Of a stretch of DNA of 64,000 nt, positions 57,262 to 64,000 are shown one piece after another. The notes beneath the pieces are model-generated. The model was given only the letters and a program-made list of their open reading frames with translations. It searched no databases and was not told where the DNA came from. The stretch lies in assembly GCA_036387475.1 (NCBI GenBank), contig DASVTR010000020.1:1-64000 (forward strand), in the 5' to 3' direction. The stretch is from DASVTR01 sp036387475 (lineage in GTDB: Bacteria; Acidobacteriota; Blastocatellia; Pyrinomonadales; Pyrinomonadaceae). Position 1 is the first letter of the stretch, and each line of letters opens with the position of its first letter. Both the position numbers and the translations under genes were made by a program.

Positions 57262-58473
57262 TTAATTTTTACCGTTAAGATTATCGAAGGCGATGCGCCC
57301 GCCGACGAGGGTTAAACGGACGTTGCCCTGCGCGTCTAAGGCAGTGAGGTCGGCGCTCTTTCCTTCCTCAATCGAGCCGCATTCCTGATTTACGCCGAGC
57401 AGTCGAGCCGGATTGGCCGCTGCCATCTGCGCGACTTCCCATGGAGGAATATCAAGCGAGAGCATCATCCGCACGGCATCGCGCATGGTAATCACAGAAC
57501 CGGCGATGCTCCCGCGCTGATTGCGCGTGCGCCCATCTGCGACCGTGATGGTCTCGCCCCAGATTTCATACTCACCATCGCCCAGGCCGGTGGGCGCAAC
57601 CGCATCGCTGATGAGCGCGAGGCGCGCCGATGTTTTGCAGCGCAGTAGCAGTCGCAACATCAGCGGGTCAACGTGGATTCCGTCAGCGATACAGTCACAG
57701 GTCACGTCGTCGCGCAGCAGTCCCCAGCCGATTGGCCCAGGCGCGCGATGATGCAGCGGCGACATAGCGTTCATGAAATGCGTCATGTGCCGCGCGCCCG
57801 CCGCAAACGCGCAATCGAGAATTGGGCCTTCGGCGCGCGTGTGTCCGATAGAGACGACCCACCCACGCCTTTTCAGTTCGCCCGCCAACTTGAGGCCGCC
57901 CTCTATCTCCGGCGCAATTGTTATCATGTGAACCGCGCCGCTTTCGTCGACCATCGTCAATCCATTCAGGGCAGCAGCCGACTCGAACGTGCGAAAGTAA
58001 TCGGGACGCAGCGCGCCGCATTGCGCGCTATTGATGAACGGCCCTTCGTAATGCAAGCCGAGCGCGCGTGCCGCCGCCGGTCGTGTTTCCTGTTCTCGCA
58101 TCAACTGCTCGGCGGCGTGCGCGGCCTTTCGATAATCGTCTTCGGGCGCGGGAACGAGTGTGGGCAGCCAGGCAGTGACGCCGTTTTGTGCGAGGAAGAC
58201 AGCGACGCGATGAAGGTCGTCTGCTTTTGCCTCCATCGTATCGACGCCGATGCTGCCGTGAATGTGTACGTCAATAAAGCCGGGGAAGAGCGTTAGCCCT
58301 TCCAGATCGAGCGTCGCTTCCGCGTCAGTTTGCGCCTCTGCGCAAGGCTCAAGGATGCGCGCGATGCGTCCATGTTGAATCAGCAGGTCGGCGCGTTCAG
58401 CAACGCGTTCAGGTAAGACGAGGCGCGCGTTGCGGAGCAGGGCGGCTGGCGCTTTCGAGTTTGTACTATTCAT
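57262..58473 (-). CDS. nagA: N-acetylglucosamine-6-phosphate deacetylase
   Basis: 403 residues. Deacetylates GlcNAc-6-P to GlcN-6-P in amino-sugar and murein recycling. It is an amidohydrolase-type TIM barrel: metal motif DVHIHGSIGVD, the substrate loop GPFINSAQCGA, the conserved HFMNAMSPLHHR, HTRAEG, and the catalytic Asp in LISDAVAPTGLGDG. It lies downstream of the second TonB receptor and the deacylase, in the same direction, perhaps in a cell-wall fragment uptake and degradation set; that is inference. No nagB or PTS gene is in the window. Confidence 0.93.
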   Translation of the reverse strand: MNSTNSKAPAALLRNARLVLPERVAERADLLIQHGRIARILEPCAEAQTDAEATLDLEGLTLFPGFIDVHIHGSIGVDTMEAKADDLHRVAVFLAQNGVTAWLPTLVPAPEDDYRKAAHAAEQLMREQETRPAAARALGLHYEGPFINSAQCGALRPDYFRTFESAAALNGLTMVDESGAVHMITIAPEIEGGLKLAGELKRRGWVVSIGHTRAEGPILDCAFAAGARHMTHFMNAMSPLHHRAPGPIGWGLLRDDVTCDCIADGIHVDPLMLRLLLRCKTSARLALISDAVAPTGLGDGEYEIWGETITVADGRTRNQRGSIAGSVITMRDAVRMMLSLDIPPWEVAQMAAANPARLLGVNQECGSIEEGKSADLTALDAQGNVRLTLVGGRIAFDNLNGKN

Positions 58474-58512
58474 CAGACCTTATTTAATCACAGCTTGCCT
58501 GGTGAACGCGCA

Positions 58513-58551
58513 TCTGCCCGCGTGTGCCGCGTGGGCACAATCGCGGGCAGA
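58513..58551. terminator. Strong double-stem hairpin between TonB receptor and nagA
   Basis: TCTGCCCGCG pairs with CGCGGGCAGA, and inside it TGTGCC pairs with GGGCACA. A T-rich tail (GCTTTTCTC) follows on the + strand only, where no gene ends, so on the - strand it may be an attenuator or RNA-stabilising structure rather than a terminator. Confidence 0.5.
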
Positions 58552-58581
58552 GCTTTTCTCAAAGGCGGCGCTCGCGGCTCT

Positions 58582-61500
58582 TTAGAAATAGAGCTTTAAG
58601 GCGAATTGAAATTCGCGCGGCAGACGCGTGCCCGTCGGGCGGCCAATGATTAACGGCTGGCTCAGAGAGAAGGTGTTCGTATCGTTGACCGTAAACTGCG
58701 TCTGGTTGAAGACGTTGAAACTCTCGGCGCGCAGTTGCAGGCGAAAGTCTGTCTCTTTGTTAAAGTAAATATTCTTTACGAGCGACAGGTTGGTCTGATT
58801 CTGTCCGGGCTTGCGACCGAAGGCACGGCCCGAATTGCCGAACGTGCCGTCGAGCGGAAGCGCGAAAGCGTTTGGCTCGAACAGGAACGGAAGGCCGGTG
58901 TTATCAACATCGCCGGTGCGTCCGCCGAGCGGGTCGCTGACAAGGCGCGCTCGCCCGCCGCGAATCTCATTGCCCGTATCATTGAGTACGCGCGGGAACG
59001 GTTGCCCCGAAGCGATGGTCGTGATGCCGGAGATTTCCCAGCCGCCGAGCAGAGCACGCAACATTGTGTTTGAGTCGTTCGTGAAGAACGGAAGCTCATA
59101 GACGTAGCTGGCGCTGAAGACGTGCGGGCGAGAAGTGCGTGCCTCCGCATACTCAGGGCGCAAATCGAGCGGGTTCTGCGGGTCGTCAATCGCGTCGCGG
59201 TCGTTGGTCGCGTCCGTCAAATTCTTGCTGAAGGTATAGGAAGCCGTCAGAGAGAAGCCGTTGCCGAAGCGATAATTGAAGGACGACAGCAGACCGTGAT
59301 AACGAGATTTGGCGCTCGTATCAATATAGGTGATTGTCCCGTAGCCTCGGAAGGGGCGGACGGTGTTGCGATTTCCCGTGCCGACCGCCAGCACGCGGTC
59401 TGGCTGCGGCAGATTGATGTTGCGACGACGAATCAGATGGTCGCCCTTCGTGCCGACGTAGCTGATGTCAATGACAGCATTTTTGAAAAGCTCGCGCTGA
59501 ACACCGAGCGACCATTGCTGTACTTCCGGCGTCTTGAAATCGGGAGCGGTGGCGGCCAGCGAGCGAACGGGAAGCGCTCCCAGTGCTCCGCCGGAAGGAT
59601 TCGCCAGCGTCAGGCCCGCGCCGGTAAAGGTCGCGCGATTGTTGAAGGGCGGATTGGCAAACGAGTTGGTTTCAAAGATACCGACGAGCACCTGATCGTA
59701 ATAAAAGCCGTAACCGGCGCGCACGATTGTCTTGCCGTCCTTGAACGGGTCCCATGCGATGCCGACGCGCGGGCTAAAATTATTCTTATCCGAGGGCGCG
59801 ATGCTGCGGCCAAAGCGCGAGGTGACGCCCGCGACGGCGATGCCGTTTAACTCGTTGCCCGTGCCTCGAACGAGATTCGCACAGGCGGCAGTAGCGCAGG
59901 TCGGCACGGCGGCAGCGCTATAAAGAGCCGGGTCGAATGACGTGAGCACGTCGTTTTCGTCTACGACCGGAGTGAAATACTGGTAGCGCACGCCGTAATC
60001 CAAAGTCAGGTTGGGGCGAATCCGCCAAGTGTCCTGCGCGAAGAACTCGCGGCGTCCGAAGCGCAAGTTAACCGTCACGTCAAACTGGTCTTCGAGATAT
60101 TGCGATGGCCTGCCGAGCAGAAAGTCAGCCAGCGCGGAGCCGGTCTGCGTCAGTGCGACCCCTGCTGATGTCCCGCGCGTAGGGATAGCGTTAAAGGTAA
60201 ACTGGCCGCCCGTGATGTTGTTGGCATTTTCATCCTTGCCTTCAAACGAAACTTCACCGCCGAACTTGAAGGTATGATTGCCCCTCGACCAGGTGAAGAC
60301 ATCGCGCACGACCTGATTCGTATACTTGATATTGAAGCCCTGCAAGGAGGCGAGACGGGCGAGCGCGCCGTTGCCGCTGAAGCTCAATTCCGGGATGGCG
60401 TTGTTGTTGTTTTCGGGGAAAAATTCGGGGATGGCGGTGCTGCCCGGAAAATTCGTGCGGCGACCGTTGCCGACGAGTTGCGAGCCAATCAGATTGCCGG
60501 AGAAATTATAAGTCGCCTCGTTGACCATCGTGGGCGACAGGATGCTGGTTAAGGAAACGGCCAGCACATGACCGGGCACGCGCGTCTGCGTCGTCGAGAT
60601 GTTCGGCAGCACGACGTTGTTGAAGAGTCCGCCTGATTCAGTTGTCTCGCTCAGATCGTGCGTATAGCGACCGAAGAGGCGATGGTTGTCGTTAAAATTG
60701 TGGTCGATGCGGATTGATTCCTGCCGCGTGTTGTTGAGGTTGAGCGGCGTGGAAGAGAAGAGGTTGACGCCGGTATTGGGCAGCGGGTATGCCGTCAGAA
60801 ACAACCGGGCGAGCGGGCTGATGTCGTTTGTCGGAATAATGTTTCCGGCGTAGGCGAGTCCGTCCGTCGGGCGAAAGATCATTCCCGCACGCGCCTGAAT
60901 AACTGCGCCATTGGTATTGGTGACTAAAAGCGGCGTCCCCGTCACGGTCGTGCCGCTCGTCCCGTTGGGTTGAAGGTATAGCAATCCACCGAGGTTGGCA
61001 GAGAAATCCCCGGTGCGTTGTGCGGCGGTCGGCACAGTCCCGCTCGTATCCGCCGCTCCGCGAATAATGCGTCGCACCTCTTCGGAAAAAAAGAAGAAGG
61101 TTTTATTTTTCCCGCTGTAAGTGGATGGGCCGCCTTCGCCAAAGCGCGGTAAGGTGACTGGGCCGCTCAGCGTGCCGCCGAAATTATTGTAACGAAGCTT
61201 GGGCTTTCTGGCTCGCAGTGAGCCGTCCGCATTGCGTCCCTGACGGTTGTTGAAAAAGGTGTTGGCGCTTAAGCGGTCATTACGGTTGAATTCATAGAGC
61301 GAGCCGTGAAAGTCGTTGCCGCCGCCTTTGGTCACGACCGTCACCGCGCCGCCGCCGGAGCGCCCTATCTCCGCCGTATAGTTTGAGGTCAGAATCTTAA
61401 ACTCTTTGATGGAATCAATGGTCGGCGTCGAAAGCAGCGTGATGTTTGAGCCGACATCTGTGTTCGAGACGCCATCAACGAAATAATTAACGGCGTTGCG

Positions 61501-62073
61501 GCGCATCCCGTTGATAGAGATGTCTGCGCGGCTCGTCAAACCGAAGCTCGACTCGTCATCAAGGTTAGACGTGACGCCGGGCACGAGTTCCGTCAGCTTG
61601 AGGAAGTTGCGATTGTTGAGCGGCAGTTCGACGACCTGCGTTCCCGAAATGAGTCCCTGCCCGGTCGGGCTATCCTGGATGAGCGGAGCCTCGTCAATGA
61701 CCGTGACGGTTTCGCTCGGCGAACCGGCCTCCAAGACAATGTCAACCGGACGACGGTCTTTCGCATTGAGCGTTAACTCCTGAACGTAGCGCTTGAAGTT
61801 AGGCTGTTCGACCGTGACGGTGTAAGTGCCCGGCGCAAGCGGCGTCACGGTGTACAAGCCTTCATCAGAGGTCGGCACGCGGCGCTCTACGCCAGTGTCT
61901 TTATTAATGACGACGACGGTCGCGTTCGTAATCAAGCCGCCGGTCGAGTCGGTGACTTGTCCATTGATGGTCGCCGCCGTCTCTTCCTGCGCGAAAGCCC
62001 TGACGCCAAAGCTCAAACAACAGGCGAGAGCTAGAAACAGAGCACACAAGCCATTCTTAAAATGGTGCTTCAT
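58582..62073 (-). CDS. TonB-dependent receptor, Oar-like, with carboxypeptidase-regulatory-like N-terminus
   Basis: About 1164 residues. ATG at 62073 is chosen, with AAGAGGAA upstream (the longer frame to 62115 lacks a signal peptide start). Signal peptide to about 28, carboxypeptidase-regulatory-like Ig domain (about 35-115: ATINGQVTDSTGGLITNA), plug domain (GLISGTQVVELPLNNRNF, GRSGGGAVTVVTKGG), and a beta barrel to FALKLYF at the C-terminus. It resembles the receptor at 4737-7853 but is a different subgroup without the Gly-rich insertion. Substrate unknown. Flanked by the deacylase and nagA genes on the same strand. Confidence 0.9.
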   Translation of the reverse strand: MKHHFKNGLCALFLALACCLSFGVRAFAQEETAATINGQVTDSTGGLITNATVVVINKDTGVERRVPTSDEGLYTVTPLAPGTYTVTVEQPNFKRYVQELTLNAKDRRPVDIVLEAGSPSETVTVIDEAPLIQDSPTGQGLISGTQVVELPLNNRNFLKLTELVPGVTSNLDDESSFGLTSRADISINGMRRNAVNYFVDGVSNTDVGSNITLLSTPTIDSIKEFKILTSNYTAEIGRSGGGAVTVVTKGGGNDFHGSLYEFNRNDRLSANTFFNNRQGRNADGSLRARKPKLRYNNFGGTLSGPVTLPRFGEGGPSTYSGKNKTFFFFSEEVRRIIRGAADTSGTVPTAAQRTGDFSANLGGLLYLQPNGTSGTTVTGTPLLVTNTNGAVIQARAGMIFRPTDGLAYAGNIIPTNDISPLARLFLTAYPLPNTGVNLFSSTPLNLNNTRQESIRIDHNFNDNHRLFGRYTHDLSETTESGGLFNNVVLPNISTTQTRVPGHVLAVSLTSILSPTMVNEATYNFSGNLIGSQLVGNGRRTNFPGSTAIPEFFPENNNNAIPELSFSGNGALARLASLQGFNIKYTNQVVRDVFTWSRGNHTFKFGGEVSFEGKDENANNITGGQFTFNAIPTRGTSAGVALTQTGSALADFLLGRPSQYLEDQFDVTVNLRFGRREFFAQDTWRIRPNLTLDYGVRYQYFTPVVDENDVLTSFDPALYSAAAVPTCATAACANLVRGTGNELNGIAVAGVTSRFGRSIAPSDKNNFSPRVGIAWDPFKDGKTIVRAGYGFYYDQVLVGIFETNSFANPPFNNRATFTGAGLTLANPSGGALGALPVRSLAATAPDFKTPEVQQWSLGVQRELFKNAVIDISYVGTKGDHLIRRRNINLPQPDRVLAVGTGNRNTVRPFRGYGTITYIDTSAKSRYHGLLSSFNYRFGNGFSLTASYTFSKNLTDATNDRDAIDDPQNPLDLRPEYAEARTSRPHVFSASYVYELPFFTNDSNTMLRALLGGWEISGITTIASGQPFPRVLNDTGNEIRGGRARLVSDPLGGRTGDVDNTGLPFLFEPNAFALPLDGTFGNSGRAFGRKPGQNQTNLSLVKNIYFNKETDFRLQLRAESFNVFNQTQFTVNDTNTFSLSQPLIIGRPTGTRLPREFQFALKLYF

Positions 62074-62295
62074 AGCGTGATTCCTCTTTAATACGGTGAC
62101 AGAAGTGGAAAGCATCCCTCATCTTCAAACGTCATCTCTCGTAAGGAAGCCCGGCCCAAAGCCTGAGAGATTAAGATTGAAGAGACACGTCAGACTGCAA
62201 ATACTGGCTGCTGCTTTTTCGGCGCGCCGCCGTTTTCAGTAGATTGCTCAAACCTTATACAACGACCTTCGGCATTACGGCAAGAGCTATCTCTT

Positions 62296-63369
62296 TCAGT
62301 CGGCGACTGTAGCTTCGTGCCGCAATGCCTGACCGGGGCGCGCGCCCGTCATCCGCCCGTCTGCCACGACCGCTTCGCCGTTGACGATGACGTGGCTGAT
62401 GCCCGCAGGATACTGGTGCGGCTGCTCGAAGGTTGCGCGGTCGGCAATCGTCGCGTCGTCAAAAATCACCAGGTCGGCGGCGAAGCCTTCACGCAGCAGG
62501 CCACGGTCACGCAAATTGAAGGTCTGCGCGGGCAAGGAAGTCATCTTGCGAATCGCATCTTCGAGACTGAGCAGGCGTAGTTCGCGCACGTAATGACCGA
62601 GCACGCGAGCGTTGTTGCCGTAGCCGCGCGGATGCGGGACGCCTTCGCCCAGGCGACGCACGCCGCTGTCGGAAGCAATCATCGTAAACGGCTCGCGCAT
62701 GATGTTCTGAATATCCGGCTCGCTCATACCGTGATAAATCATCGCCGCGCCGCCAGCCATGTACATCTCAATAATCTGTTCAATCTGGCTCTTGACATCC
62801 GTTTTGCCGCGCACACGTTTCGTAATCGCTGCGATTGATTTTCCGTTAAACGATGGGTCAGGCTCGTAGCTCGCCACTACGGCGTAGTCGTAATCTTTGA
62901 AGGCGCTCGCTTTCAGAGCCTCCTTCATCTCGCGCACGACGCGCTCGCGCATCGCTTTATCGGCCAGCCGCTTCTTCCCTTCCTCGCGCCCGCCTTCGAG
63001 CAGCCAATTCGGAAGGCGTGAGTCGAGCGAAGTCGAAGACGCCGTGTAAGCATACTGGTCAACAGTTACAGCTTGCCCGCGACGCCGCGCCTCGCGCACC
63101 AGTTCGATTGTCTGTACGCTCTGACCCCAGAGCTTGCGGCTGCTGATTTTGAAGTGAGAGATTTCGACGGGCAGATTGGCCTCTTCGCCGATGTGCAAAC
63201 TCTCACGAATGGCGGCCATGACTTCGTTGCCTTCATTGCGCATGTGTGTGGCGTAGATGCCGTTGTAACGCGCGACGACGCGCGCAAGCGCGACGACCTC
63301 ATCCGTCTTCGCGTACATTCCGGGCAGATAGATGAGGCCCGTAGAGAGACCGACCGCTCCGTCTTTCAT
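62296..63369 (-). CDS. N-acyl-D-amino-acid deacylase, C-terminal part (frameshifted)
   Basis: 357 residues that start in the middle of the family: MKDGAVGLSTGLIYLPGMYA is normally internal. The fragment carries the metal-site His region (YATHMRNEG), EISHFKISS, and the catalytic Asp in IASDSGVRRLGEGVP, plus the C-terminal beta domain. Together with the gene at 63366-63917 it makes one protein of about 540 residues. The two frames overlap by 4 bases (ATGA), so a coupled translation of two chains cannot be ruled out, but a single-base loss is the simpler reading. Confidence 0.75.
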   Translation of the reverse strand: MKDGAVGLSTGLIYLPGMYAKTDEVVALARVVARYNGIYATHMRNEGNEVMAAIRESLHIGEEANLPVEISHFKISSRKLWGQSVQTIELVREARRRGQAVTVDQYAYTASSTSLDSRLPNWLLEGGREEGKKRLADKAMRERVVREMKEALKASAFKDYDYAVVASYEPDPSFNGKSIAAITKRVRGKTDVKSQIEQIIEMYMAGGAAMIYHGMSEPDIQNIMREPFTMIASDSGVRRLGEGVPHPRGYGNNARVLGHYVRELRLLSLEDAIRKMTSLPAQTFNLRDRGLLREGFAADLVIFDDATIADRATFEQPHQYPAGISHVIVNGEAVVADGRMTGARPGQALRHEATVAD

Positions 63370-63917
63370 CGCCTGTTCAACATCGCTTCCATCCGTCGCA
63401 ATTCTTCGGGCGAAGGCGCGCGATTTTCAAGCCCCAGCACTTCCTTACGTACAGAGCCGTGCGCGACGAGCGTGGCGAGATTGACGGTCAGCGGTTGCTC
63501 CTTAATCTTGCCTAGAAACTGCGCGATGTCTGTAGCAGAGTTGCCGCAGTTGCCCGTCACAAGCGAGGTCACGCCCATCCGCACGAAGTTTTCCGCTTCG
63601 GGCTGCTCATAGATGCTTTCGACGTGCGTGTGAACATCTATAAAGCCGGGGGCGACAATCTGCCTGCGCGCATCTATGGCTCGCGCTGCGTCCGTCGCCA
63701 TGAGGCGACCGATGCGAGCGATGCGCCCGTTCTTGATTCCTATGTCTGCGCGAAACCAGGGATTACCCGTGCCGTCAACGACACGCGCGTTAGTGATGAC
63801 CAGATCATAGGCGGGCACTGCCGCTTGTCGCGTGGGCAGCAAATTGGCAAAGCCGGGCAATGCGATTGCCGCGAGCAGAATGAATGTAAGATGGCGAAGT
63901 CTGAAAAGATTTGTCAT
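63366..63917 (-). CDS. N-acyl-D-amino-acid deacylase, N-terminal part (frameshifted)
   Basis: 183 residues. Signal peptide or membrane anchor (about 1-24), then the N-terminal beta domain and start of an amidohydrolase barrel: LVITNARVVDGTGNPWFRAD, the metal motif APGFIDVHTHVES, and GNCGNSATDIA with the cysteine metal ligand of D-aminoacylases. The family hydrolyses N-acyl-D-amino acids. The frame ends at NRR-stop where relatives continue with the segment that opens the next frame. AACAGGCGATG would read straight through as N-R-A-M if it had one more G. Confidence 0.75.
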   Translation of the reverse strand: MTNLFRLRHLTFILLAAIALPGFANLLPTRQAAVPAYDLVITNARVVDGTGNPWFRADIGIKNGRIARIGRLMATDAARAIDARRQIVAPGFIDVHTHVESIYEQPEAENFVRMGVTSLVTGNCGNSATDIAQFLGKIKEQPLTVNLATLVAHGSVRKEVLGLENRAPSPEELRRMEAMLNRR

Positions 63918-64000
63918 TGACTACTTTCGTATTTAACACTGACGATGAAACAAAGACCGGCTTAACGCTCCGTCGAAATTCAGAGGTCAGGGCGACAAAA

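Overview
The window is about 64 kb of one chromosome, rich in GC and with no rRNA, tRNA or CRISPR locus that I could recognise. It reads as Acidobacteriota, most likely a Blastocatellia-type member. The reasons are paired VWA proteins of the acidobacterial type, two Oar-like TonB-dependent receptors with a carboxypeptidase-regulatory-like N-terminus, a zinc-ribbon protein with the CPxC..FCLxDG start, a secretin fused to a cohesin-like domain, DUF5666 repeats and DUF4214. The taxon is an inference from gene content.

Layout. 1-3792 (+): the translation and nucleotide block rpsI(end)-rpsB-tsf-pyrH-frr. 3905-9187 (-): a TonB receptor set (DUF5666 protein, receptor, LolA-like secreted protein). 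9612-11845 (-): ECF sigma factor, zinc-finger anti-sigma factor and a bactofilin-like membrane protein. 11982-20328 (-): a type IV pilus/type II secretion set (gspF, gspE, secretin, two pseudopilins, PilM-like). 20924-23524 (+): two VWA proteins. 23765-26474 (+): fatty acid desaturase and a histidine kinase/response regulator pair. 26519-34585 (-): a small, atypical bacterial microcompartment (BMC) locus with two hexamer shell proteins, one pentamer vertex protein, one CoA-acylating aldehyde dehydrogenase with an unusual C-terminal tail, an ACT protein, a zinc-ribbon membrane protein, a DUF711/PFL-like protein, a secreted protein, CorA and a small membrane protein. 34894-39203: RodZ-like, guaB, DUF2238, DagK-like. 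39327-47715: M61 peptidase, AlaX-type editing protein, large M12-type metalloprotease with FG-GAP repeats, two small proteins. 47903-57218: Calx-beta/DUF4214 protein, serine hydrolase, GltS, amidohydrolase, gamma-glutamyltransferase, TPR protein. 57262-63917 (-): nagA, a second TonB receptor, and an N-acyl-D-amino-acid deacylase broken into two frames.

Two things stand out. First, the BMC locus carries only an aldehyde dehydrogenase as recognisable core enzyme. It has DUF711 and ACT proteins where other BMCs have a signature enzyme, so the aldehyde-generating step is unknown. Second, at least 22 intergenic gaps hold long imperfect hairpins whose arms are runs of about 7-bp units (for example CAGTTTT, GATGAAC, GGAGTCA). 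There are several sequence families, one hairpin is nested inside another family's hairpin, and they fill nearly every gap of the ribosomal, secretion and BMC gene strings. Some supply start-proximal sequence, stop codons or even coding sequence. A separate 71-bp inverted-repeat element occurs twice (47731, 49790), and one copy has changed the C-terminus of a serine hydrolase.

Everything here comes from reading the sequence and knowledge of families; no database search was run.
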